From NCBI GenBank assembly GCA_035463315.1, contig DATHTJ010000187.1, forward strand, positions 1 through 9,224: a stretch of 9,224 nucleotides of DNA, given 5' to 3'. Position numbers and translations under genes: made by a program. The notes beneath the pieces were generated by a model that saw only the letters and a list, made by a program, of their open reading frames with translations, searched no databases and was not told the origin of the DNA. Below are positions 1 through 5,592 of this stretch, in pieces. Positions within the stretch are counted from its first letter, which is position 1; every line of letters starts with the position of its first letter. The DNA is from GCA-003244245 sp035463315 (GTDB taxonomy: Bacteria; Actinomycetota; Actinomycetes; Mycobacteriales; Pseudonocardiaceae).

Positions 1-228
1 CCCGATACCGCCGCGATCATCGGGCGACGGATGCGGGAGCGCGGCATCTCGTTCAAGCAGGCGCTGAACGAGGCGATCCGGGCCGGAGCGGGCGAGGATC
101 GCGGAGCCCCGTTTCGCACGGCGACCGCACCGCTAGGCGTGCCCGTGGTCAACCTCGACCGTGCGCTGCAGCTTGCCGCAGAACTCGAGGACGAGGAGTT
201 GGTGCGCAGGAGCCGGGTTGGCAAGTGA
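1..228 (+). CDS. VapB-type antitoxin, 5'-truncated by window edge
   Basis: Antitoxin partner of the downstream PIN toxin; such proteins bind and neutralise VapC and repress their own promoter through a ribbon-helix-helix DNA-binding fold. The frame is open from base 1 and reads PDTAAIIGRRMRERG, which looks like the middle of an antitoxin N-terminus, so the true start is probably just left of the window; the ATG at 31 would be internal. The stretch RERGISFKQALNEAIRAG matches the helical part of this antitoxin class (the 'RGxSFKxALNEAxR' pattern). The C-terminal half, from about base 100 on, with LDRALQLAAELEDEELVRR, is the acidic tail expected to wrap the toxin. The TGA stop overlaps the GTG of vapC, implying translational coupling. 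The family is clear; the exact start is not visible. Confidence 0.8.
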   Translation, partial: PDTAAIIGRRMRERGISFKQALNEAIRAGAGEDRGAPFRTATAPLGVPVVNLDRALQLAAELEDEELVRRSRVGK

Positions 229-686
229 AGGTGGTCGACGCCAATGTTCTGCTCTACGCGGTGAATGAGTCTGCCGAGCATCACGACGAAGCCGTTGACT
301 GGCTCGATGCGGCGCTCAACGGGCGATCCACCGTCGGGTTCAGCTGGATCAGCCTGCTGGCCTTCCTCCGCCTCTCCACCAAGATCGGTCTGTTCCCGTC
401 GCCACTCAGCGTGGACCAGGCGTTGGATCGGGTGCATGCCTGGCTGGCTCAGCCTGCGAGCATCGTGTTGGAGCCCACAGCACAGCATCTTCAGGTACTC
501 AGCCACCTGCTGACAGCTCTGGGGACCGGTGGAAACCTCACCAATGACACGCACCTCGCTGCGCTGGCGATCGAGCACCGGGGCGAGGTCATCACCTATG
601 ACAGCGATTTCGGCCGCTTCCCCGGTGTCACCTGGTCCCCGCCTGGGGCGCTTGAGATTCCCCACCAGGAGGATCGACCCCGTTGA
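225..686 (+). CDS. vapC: VapC-type PIN-domain ribonuclease toxin
   Basis: Probable toxin of a type II toxin-antitoxin pair: a Mg-dependent endoribonuclease that cleaves RNA, usually tRNA or rRNA, when freed from VapB. It has 153 residues, a normal size. PIN landmarks are D5 in VDANVLLYAVN, D108 in NDTHLAALA and the D126/D128 pair in TYDSDFGRF. The conserved Glu usually found around residue 46 is replaced by Ala (LLAFLR, 44-49); this seems to occur in a subfamily of actinobacterial PIN proteins, so it need not mean inactivity. The GTG start at 225 is favoured because it overlaps the antitoxin TGA (GTGA) and places the first catalytic Asp at residue 5, as is usual. A GGAG lies at 209-212, rather far upstream; coupling from vapB is likely. 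The gene converges on the ABC permease, with 102 bases between them. Confidence 0.88.
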   Translation: MKVVDANVLLYAVNESAEHHDEAVDWLDAALNGRSTVGFSWISLLAFLRLSTKIGLFPSPLSVDQALDRVHAWLAQPASIVLEPTAQHLQVLSHLLTALGTGGNLTNDTHLAALAIEHRGEVITYDSDFGRFPGVTWSPPGALEIPHQEDRPR

Positions 687-788
687 GTGCTGCGGCCGCG
701 CGCCCGCCGCGTCACCAGCAGCCGGTGCAGGTTCTCCACGGAGATGGCAGCCGCATCGAGAGGCCCGTCATCGAGCCCGATGAGATCG
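687..788. other. convergent intergenic spacer, vapC / ABC permease
   Basis: This 102-base spacer separates two converging stop codons. It contains a GC-only palindrome (GCGGCCGC) but no stem followed by a T-run on either strand, so no intrinsic terminator can be called. No coding sequence in it is supported. Confidence 0.4.
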
Positions 789-1682
789 TCAGCGGCTTCG
801 GGCGGTGGTGAGTCCCCGGGCTCGGAGAATCCGGCGTTCCAGGGGTGCGAAAACCAGTAATTCGATGGCGACGCCGACCACCAGGATCAGCAGGATCGAG
901 GCGATCACGAGGTCCATTGCGTTCAGTTCTCGCCCGATGTTGAGCTGCTGGCCGAGCCCGATGCCCAGCGCGGGGGAGTAGGTGATGAGCTCGGCGGCCA
1001 TCAGCGAGCGCCACGAGAACGCCCAGCCCTGCTTGAGACCGGCCAGGTAGCCCGGCAGGGCCGCGGGCAGCAGCACGTGCCGGATCCGGCCGACGGTGCC
1101 CAGCCCCAGCACCCGGCCCACCTTGTCCAGCAACGGTGGCACCTGGTCGAACCCGGCGAGCAGCCCGTTGGCGATAGACGGGACGGCGCCGAGCAGCACC
1201 ACCGCGTAAATGGCCGCGTCGGACAGGCCGAACCAGATGATCGCCGCCGGGACCCAGGCGACCGAGGGCAGGCTCTGCAACCCGCTGACGAATGGCCCGA
1301 GAGCGGCCCGCAGCCAGCGGCTTTTCCACATTGCCAGCCCGAGCACGGTGCCGACGGCCAGGGATGCCAGGAATCCCAGGGCACCCCGGGACACGCTGAT
1401 CGAGATGGCCTCCCAGGCCCGGCCGTCGCTCACCGTCTCGCCGAACGTCTGGAACACCTCAAGCGGGCTGGGCAGGGCAAAGCTCGGCTTGAGCTCGACG
1501 CTGTAGGCCAGCTGCCAGAGCCCGACGAACGCCGCCACCGCAACGATGGGGGGCAGCACCGAGCGCACGAACACTTTTCCCGGCCCGGGCCGCGGTGGCA
1601 GCGTTGGCGCTTCCAGGGCATCCAGCCCGGCTTCGAACGCCCGGCTGTCTTCGAGGGTCCGCGGCGGATCGTCAACGGGCAT
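789..1682 (-). CDS. ABC transporter permease, sulfonate/nitrate/taurine class (SsuC-like)
   Basis: Inner-membrane subunit of an ABC importer. The protein has 297 residues from the chosen ATG at 1682. The first ~40 residues are cytoplasmic and Pro/Asp-rich. Hydrophobic segments lie at about 41-61, 101-119, 135-152, 155-175 and 257-279. The ATPase-coupling (EAA-type) loop is visible at about 203-232 (LLPAALPGYLAGLKQG followed by WAFSWRSLMAAELI), the usual signature of the BPD_transp_1 domain in SsuC/TauC/NrtB proteins. A start at 1733 would add 17 residues of unlikely composition; the ATG at 1682 has GGAG about ten bases upstream and overlaps the ATPase stop by 11 bases, which favours it. It is the last gene of the three-gene transporter operon. 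The class is secure; the substrate (sulfonate, taurine or another small anion) is not determinable, as no desulfonation gene is present. Confidence 0.88.
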   Translation of the reverse strand: MPVDDPPRTLEDSRAFEAGLDALEAPTLPPRPGPGKVFVRSVLPPIVAVAAFVGLWQLAYSVELKPSFALPSPLEVFQTFGETVSDGRAWEAISISVSRGALGFLASLAVGTVLGLAMWKSRWLRAALGPFVSGLQSLPSVAWVPAAIIWFGLSDAAIYAVVLLGAVPSIANGLLAGFDQVPPLLDKVGRVLGLGTVGRIRHVLLPAALPGYLAGLKQGWAFSWRSLMAAELITYSPALGIGLGQQLNIGRELNAMDLVIASILLILVVGVAIELLVFAPLERRILRARGLTTARSR

Positions 1683-2469
1683 GGCGGCTGATCTCCGCTC
1701 GCAGGTAATGGGTGATCTCGGTGGCCAGCGCACTCACCCCGGGGGACTCGATCGCCCTGGGCTGGGACAGCTCGACCTGCCACTCCCGGACGATCCGCCC
1801 CGGCCGGGAGCTCATCAGCAGCACCCGTTGCCCCAGCCGGACGGCCTCGCGCACGTTGTGCGTGACGAACACGATGGACAGCCCCTGCTCCGACCACAGG
1901 CGGGCCAGTTCCTCGTGCAGCGCATCGCGGGTGATGGCGTCGAGCGCGGCGAAGGGTTCGTCCATCAGCAGCAGTTGGCTGTCCTGGGCCAGCGCACGGG
2001 CCAGCGCCACCCGCTGGCGCATCCCACCGGAGAGCTCATGCACTCGCTTGCCGCCCTGCCCGGCCAGGTTCACCAGCGCGAGCAGTCGCTGTGCCTCGGT
2101 ACGGCGCTCGGTCCGACCTACCCGCCGTGCCTTGAGCGCGAGTTCGACGTTGCCGGCCGCGGTCAGCCACGGCAGCAGGGCTGGCTCCTGAAACATCAGC
2201 GCCGGACGGCCCACCGTGACCTCAATGCGGCCAGAGGTGGGTGTGCCGAGCCCGGCGATGAGCGACAACAGGGTGGATTTGCCGCACCCGGAGGCGCCCA
2301 GCAGGCAGACGAACTCGCCGGGCCCCACGTCAAGGTCGATCCGGTCCAGCACCGGCGGGTGGCCACGCTCGAAGATCTGGGACAGTTGCGTGACGCGAAC
2401 GCTGGAGGGCAACGCCGCTGCCTCGACAGCACTCTCGTGCGAAACCAGTGGTCGAACATCGTGGATCAT
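1672..2469 (-). CDS. ABC transporter ATP-binding protein, SsuB/TauB-like
   Basis: Cytoplasmic ATPase that drives the importer encoded with it; 265 residues, normal for the family. All nucleotide-binding motifs are intact: Walker A GASGCGKST at 58-66, Q-loop FQEP with Q94, signature LSGGM at 146-150, Walker B LLLMDE at 166-171 and the switch His at 204 in FVTHNV. The FQEPALLPWLT stretch and the MDEPFAALD segment are typical of the nitrate/sulfonate/taurine group. The ATG at 2469 sits five bases after the stop of the binding-protein gene and is preceded by GGAAGGA about ten bases upstream; an in-frame extension further upstream overlaps the lipoprotein gene and is rejected. The 3' end overlaps the permease start by 11 bases. 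The three genes are clearly one transcription unit. Confidence 0.92.
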   Translation of the reverse strand: MIHDVRPLVSHESAVEAAALPSSVRVTQLSQIFERGHPPVLDRIDLDVGPGEFVCLLGASGCGKSTLLSLIAGLGTPTSGRIEVTVGRPALMFQEPALLPWLTAAGNVELALKARRVGRTERRTEAQRLLALVNLAGQGGKRVHELSGGMRQRVALARALAQDSQLLLMDEPFAALDAITRDALHEELARLWSEQGLSIVFVTHNVREAVRLGQRVLLMSSRPGRIVREWQVELSQPRAIESPGVSALATEITHYLRAEISRHAR

Positions 2470-2474
2470 GCTCG

Positions 2475-3557
2475 TTAGTCCTTCCCGAGCCCGTCGGCCG
2501 ACACGGTCGGCAGGCCCCGTTGGGTGAGGATCCGGTTGAGGATCGACAGCTCGTAAATTCCGTGCAGGTCGACCTTCTCCTTGGTCACCCCTGCGGCCAC
2601 CGCGTTCTCGGCGCTGCGCTGAAGCGACGCCGCGATGGGGTCGTTGGTCACCGTCAGGTTCTGCCAGGCGCGGTCGACCACCTCCGGCTGCAAGGGTTTG
2701 CCGGTGAGAGCGTCGATGCCCTCGTTGACGACGGTCCTGGCCTCGGCGGAGTTCTGGGTTGCCCACTGCACCGCATCGACGTGCCCCCGTAGCAGCGCCT
2801 CGACTGTCTGCGGGTGGTTCTCCAGGAACTCGGTGCGGACGATCAACTGGGTGGTGACGAACTGCCCGTTGGGCCACAGATCCCGCTCGTTGACCAGCAC
2901 CGTGCCGCCGGCCTCCAGCACCAACCGGGACGCCCACGGTTCGGCTACCCAGGCTCCCTCGAGCGTGCCGGACTTGACCAGCTGGAGCGTGTCAGAGCTC
3001 TTGGTGGGCATGATCGTGACGTCCCCGCCACCCCGCACGCTGTTGCGCAGGCCCTGCGTGGTCAGCCACGCGCGCAGCGCCACGTCCTGGGTATTACCGA
3101 GTTCCGGGCTGGCCAGTTCCTTGCCTCGCAGGTCCTGCACGGTGTTGATGCCCGGACGGACGACCAGCTGCGCGCCGCCGGAGGTCGCTCCGGCGATGAT
3201 CCGGATCGCCTTGCCGTCGCTCTTCGCGAAGGCGTTGATCGCCGGGTTCGGCCCGATGTACGCCGCGTCGAGGGCACCGCCGAACAATGCTTCGACCGTT
3301 GAGGGTCCTGCGTCGAAGATCTGGGTCTGTAGCCTGGTGCCGCCGAGCTCGCGGGCGATGAAGCCCCGGTCGACACCCACGATGGCGGCGGCGTGCGTGA
3401 CGTTGGCGAAGTAGCCCAGCCGCAGCGTGGTTGCTGGGCCCTGCGGCGCGCCGGAACTGTTGGCACTGCCGCCGCACGCAGCGGCGAGCACGAGTGTCGA
3501 GAGGGCAATGAGGGCGGCGAGAACGCGGGTGCGGGGGGTGGGTGTGATGGCTGGCAT
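2475..3557 (-). CDS. ABC transporter substrate-binding lipoprotein, SsuA/TauA-like
   Basis: Extracellular, membrane-anchored binding protein that captures the substrate for the importer. It has 360 residues from the ATG at 3557, chosen because GAGGA lies about ten bases upstream and because this start gives a proper signal peptide: a basic start (TPRTR), a hydrophobic core at 12-27 and a lipobox-like LAAAC with the lipidated Cys at 28. The mature part opens with a Ser/Gly linker, then TLRLGYFANVTHAAAIVG, the first strand-helix unit of NMT1/SsuA-like proteins. Further family features are FDAGPSTVEALFGGALDAA and GNTQDVALRAWL. The frame continues upstream to 3635 without a better start. It is first in the operon. 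The specific substrate is unknown; sulfonate, taurine and nitrate binders share this fold and are hard to tell apart by eye. Confidence 0.88.
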   Translation of the reverse strand: MPAITPTPRTRVLAALIALSTLVLAAACGGSANSSGAPQGPATTLRLGYFANVTHAAAIVGVDRGFIARELGGTRLQTQIFDAGPSTVEALFGGALDAAYIGPNPAINAFAKSDGKAIRIIAGATSGGAQLVVRPGINTVQDLRGKELASPELGNTQDVALRAWLTTQGLRNSVRGGGDVTIMPTKSSDTLQLVKSGTLEGAWVAEPWASRLVLEAGGTVLVNERDLWPNGQFVTTQLIVRTEFLENHPQTVEALLRGHVDAVQWATQNSAEARTVVNEGIDALTGKPLQPEVVDRAWQNLTVTNDPIAASLQRSAENAVAAGVTKEKVDLHGIYELSILNRILTQRGLPTVSADGLGKD

Positions 3558-3677
3558 GACGAGCGCGTCCTCGGCTTGGGGGGCGCGCGAGGTGACGTCG
3601 GGGCCACCGTGGGCACCGGGACGGCACGACCACACGCCCGGGCTGATGGAGGGTCGGGCAGGGTCAGGCCGACATAC

Positions 3678-3707
3678 AGATCATGCTGCGGGTGCGCCCA
3701 TAGTCAA
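3678..3707 (-). promoter_or_regulatory. candidate promoter for the ABC transporter operon
   Basis: On the minus strand TTGACT (3702-3707) resembles a -35 box and TGATCT (3678-3683) a weak -10, with an 18-base spacer. The position, about 120 bases upstream of the lipoprotein start, is plausible. The -10 match is poor, so this is tentative. Confidence 0.35.
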
Positions 3708-3724
3708 CGTGGCGGCGAGCCACG
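3708..3724. promoter_or_regulatory. perfect inverted repeat abutting the -35, possible operator
   Basis: CGTGGC-GGCGA-GCCACG is a perfect 6-base inverted repeat with a 5-base centre. It ends exactly where the candidate -35 of the transporter promoter begins. This could be a binding site for a regulator of the transporter, or simply a hairpin; no regulator gene is adjacent. Confidence 0.35.
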
Positions 3725-3834
3725 AGCGTGAACGACAGGGCTGGCACGATAGTGAGGCTACACGAATGAGTGATCACAACCCGGTTACGCCCACATTGTG
3801 GACAAGCTAGCCGGGCGCCGGAACTACGGCGTGG

Positions 3835-4425
3835 TTATGTTCGCTGGGCTGGGGCCTCCCAGGGTTGCACCCACGGAGTGGCTGGCCAGCCCTCCGCGGC
3901 AGCCATCAGCGGGAGAGCGGTAGCGCCGTCGAGTGACTCACGGATGATGTCAGCATGGCCGGCGTGGCGTGCGGTCTCCTCGATCAGGTGAAGCAGAACC
4001 CAGCGCACCGACCATGCCGTGACCTCGTCAGGGAACCAGGGCATGTCCTGCGGGACTGGCACCGGCTGCCCGAGGTCGGAGATCTCGACGATGACCGCGT
4101 CGGTCTCCTTGGCCGCCTGGTCGTACAGGTCGAGCACGTCGGCCAAGGTCTCGTCCGGCCCGAGCCGGAAGTTGGCCTGGTGATCCTTGTAGTACTCCTT
4201 TGGCCACGTCCGGAGGCGCTGCAGAACAATGTCAATCCACCCCCGCTCTGCGGCCGTCACGTGTTTGATCAGCCCCCCCACGCTGAGCGGACTTGCGGTG
4301 GGGGCTGCCCGGGCCTGCTCGTCTGTCAGCCCGTGCGCGGTGAGGCGAAGTACCAGACGTTGCTGAGCGAGGTAGGCGAGGAGCCCCTCGCGCTCGTCAG
4401 CCACCGGTGCCACGAGTCCAGGCAT
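3835..4425 (-). CDS. DinB family protein (DUF664 type)
   Basis: Four-helix-bundle protein of the DinB/YfiT/DUF664 superfamily, whose members are putative metal-dependent enzymes; some relatives use mycothiol as thiol cofactor in actinobacteria. It has 196 residues, normal for the group. Candidate metal ligands sit in the usual places: H55 in GGLIKHVTAAE, and H146, H154 and H157 in LLHLIEETARHAGHADII, the most diagnostic stretch. The W/P-rich C-terminus (WPATPWVQPWE) is also common in this group. The ATG at 4423-4425 is preceded by AGAGAGG about eight bases upstream. It lies 99 bases downstream of hglS on the same strand, so it might be co-transcribed with the lysine operon, but the gap and a hairpin in it make this uncertain. 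The substrate is unknown. Confidence 0.85.
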   Translation of the reverse strand: MPGLVAPVADEREGLLAYLAQQRLVLRLTAHGLTDEQARAAPTASPLSVGGLIKHVTAAERGWIDIVLQRLRTWPKEYYKDHQANFRLGPDETLADVLDLYDQAAKETDAVIVEISDLGQPVPVPQDMPWFPDEVTAWSVRWVLLHLIEETARHAGHADIIRESLDGATALPLMAAAEGWPATPWVQPWEAPAQRT

Positions 4426-4490
4426 GTGGTGTACCTCTCTGTGCTTCTCTCCTCAGGACCCGTTCATCGTGGCACCGGACCCTGACAGTT

Positions 4491-4506
4491 TTCGTGCCGT
4501 CACGAA
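4491..4506. other. perfect 6-base inverted repeat downstream of hglS
   Basis: TTCGTG-CCGT-CACGAA forms a perfect 6-base stem with a 4-base loop, 18 bases beyond the hglS stop. No T-run follows it on the minus strand (the next bases are AAC), so it does not meet the intrinsic terminator pattern. It may be an attenuating hairpin between hglS and the DinB gene. Confidence 0.35.
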
Positions 4507-4513
4507 GGCGGGG

Positions 4514-4577
4514 GTTGGCCGTCGTTAGAGGCGCTCGGGACCGGGGTTGGTAGTCCTTGAAGGCGTGCCAACTGAGG
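4514..4577. repeat. direct repeat, copy 1, at the 3' end of hglS
   Basis: This stretch matches 5457-5520 in the same orientation at a fixed offset of 943 bases. The core 4523-4577 is identical at 48 of 55 positions, and a weaker left extension brings it to about 54 of 64. It contains GTTGG (4546-4550) and CCAAC (4568-4572) around a 17-base loop, with the near-palindrome CCTTGAAGG inside. On the minus strand it encodes the last residues of HglS (SRTTNPGPERL) and its TAA stop. Confidence 0.85.
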
Positions 4578-5592
4578 GGTGGGCGGTCATGCGGAAGATG
4601 CCTTGGGCGTTGCCGGCGTCGAAGGTGAGGTCGAGTCTGCCGTCGGGTCGGGCGTCGCGGGTGATGAACTCGAAGAACGACCCGGGGACCTCGCGCGTGA
4701 TGCTGGCCCCGTCGGCATCCCGGAACCGGCGCAGCACCGGGTCGGCCCGTAGCGCCGTCTGGCGGACCCGCCCGCTGCGGGACCGCTCGACCGTGTCCTT
4801 CAGCGGCCAGTTGGGACGCAGCGCCTCGGCCAGCGCGTCGACGTCGGGAACCCGGTCGGTGGCGTGGTTGAAGGCGTTGCCCTCGGTCGCGATCCAGGCC
4901 ATCTCGGCCGAGTGACGGAGCAGGGTGTGATAGTCATCGAGCCGGGGGTCGGGATGGTGGCGTCCGAAGCACGACACCAGCATCGGAACCAGGCGCGCCG
5001 CGTCGTCCAGCGTCACCCAACCCCGGCCGGCCAGGTCGTGGAGCAGCGCCAGCGCCTCGCCGTCGAGGGGATCCACCGAGTCGCCGACCGTTCGGGTCAC
5101 GGCCTGCTGGGCGTCGGGGTCCAGGCGGTCGACGTGCAGTTCGGACACGAAGTACTGCGGCACCTGCTCGGGGAGGTCGGCATGGGTGAACACCCGCCCG
5201 GTCATGTGGATGCGGTCCAGTGGGTAGCGGCCCACTTCCTGGTACCCGAGCGGGACGAGCAGCCAGCGGAACAGCTCGGCACCCGGCGGCAGCTGCCCGG
5301 TCTCGGGCCAGTCGACGGTCCGGACGGCACCGTGGTCGAACACGACCTGACGGCTCCGCTCCCGCTGGCTGGCCACGTAGCGTGCCCCGCTGGGGACGCG
5401 GGCCAGCAGGTCCTCGAACAGCACCAGGCTCATCGCCATCGCCGCCGTGGCCCGGCGTTGGGGGGCGTTAGAGGTGCTCGGAACCGGGGTTGGTAGTCCT
5501 TGAAGAGCCGCCAACTGCGGCGGGACGGCGACCTGGGCCAGCAGCTCTGCGCACCGTTGCGCACCGACGATCCTGGTGAGCAGCTCGTTCAT
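4525..5592 (-). CDS. hglS: DUF1338 family 2-oxoadipate dioxygenase/decarboxylase (HglS-like)
   Basis: Probable Fe(II)-dependent enzyme converting 2-oxoadipate plus O2 to 2-hydroxyglutarate plus CO2, the step that links lysine breakdown to central metabolism. Family landmarks: the metal His H87 and substrate Arg R91 in VFDHGAVRT (in HglS these are spaced the same way, His70 and Arg74), a second His H243 in GNAFNHATDRV, and the metal Glu E308 in GSFFEFITRD. The order and spacing fit the vicinal-oxygen-chelate-like fold of the family. At 355 residues it is shorter than the Pseudomonas enzyme (about 464). The ATG at 5592 overlaps the stop of the upstream aldehyde dehydrogenase gene as ATGA, which fixes the start and implies coupling. 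Oddities: residues 25-43 and the C-terminus are both encoded by copies of one repeat, read in different frames. The family is secure; 2-oxoadipate specificity rests mainly on the operon. Confidence 0.85.
   Translation of the reverse strand: MNELLTRIVGAQRCAELLAQVAVPPQLAALQGLPTPVPSTSNAPQRRATAAMAMSLVLFEDLLARVPSGARYVASQRERSRQVVFDHGAVRTVDWPETGQLPPGAELFRWLLVPLGYQEVGRYPLDRIHMTGRVFTHADLPEQVPQYFVSELHVDRLDPDAQQAVTRTVGDSVDPLDGEALALLHDLAGRGWVTLDDAARLVPMLVSCFGRHHPDPRLDDYHTLLRHSAEMAWIATEGNAFNHATDRVPDVDALAEALRPNWPLKDTVERSRSGRVRQTALRADPVLRRFRDADGASITREVPGSFFEFITRDARPDGRLDLTFDAGNAQGIFRMTAHPSVGTPSRTTNPGPERL
5457..5520. repeat. direct repeat, copy 2, inside the 5' part of hglS
   Basis: Second copy of the element at 4514-4577, same orientation. 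GTTGG (5489-5493) and CCAAC (5511-5515) are kept around a 17-base loop although four of those loop bases differ from copy 1. Here the hglS frame reads the repeat as LAALQGLPTPVPSTSNAP. The frame that gives SRTTNPGSEHL and a TAA (5468-5470), equivalent to copy 1, is not the hglS frame in this copy. The element therefore sits within a gene without breaking it. Confidence 0.85.

Noticed and set aside
1077..2478. Long open frames on the plus strand opposite the permease and ATPase genes
   Set aside because: Antisense shadows caused by high GC; the minus-strand proteins carry all the family motifs.
2470..2937. In-frame upstream extension of the ATPase to 2937
   Set aside because: It overlaps the binding-protein gene and has no family similarity; the ATG at 2469 has a good ribosome site.
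3766..3810. Tiny plus-strand ORF MSDHNPVTPTLWTS
   Set aside because: Only 14 codons and no ribosome site or context supporting translation; a leader peptide role cannot be shown.
5481..5515. tRNA-like T-arm in the repeat (GGTTCCGAGCACC on the minus strand)
   Set aside because: It does not match the GGTTCRANNCC pattern and no acceptor or anticodon stems can be drawn.
4523..5520. CRISPR-like repeats
   Set aside because: Only two copies, 943 bases apart, with a full gene between them and inside them; no array structure.
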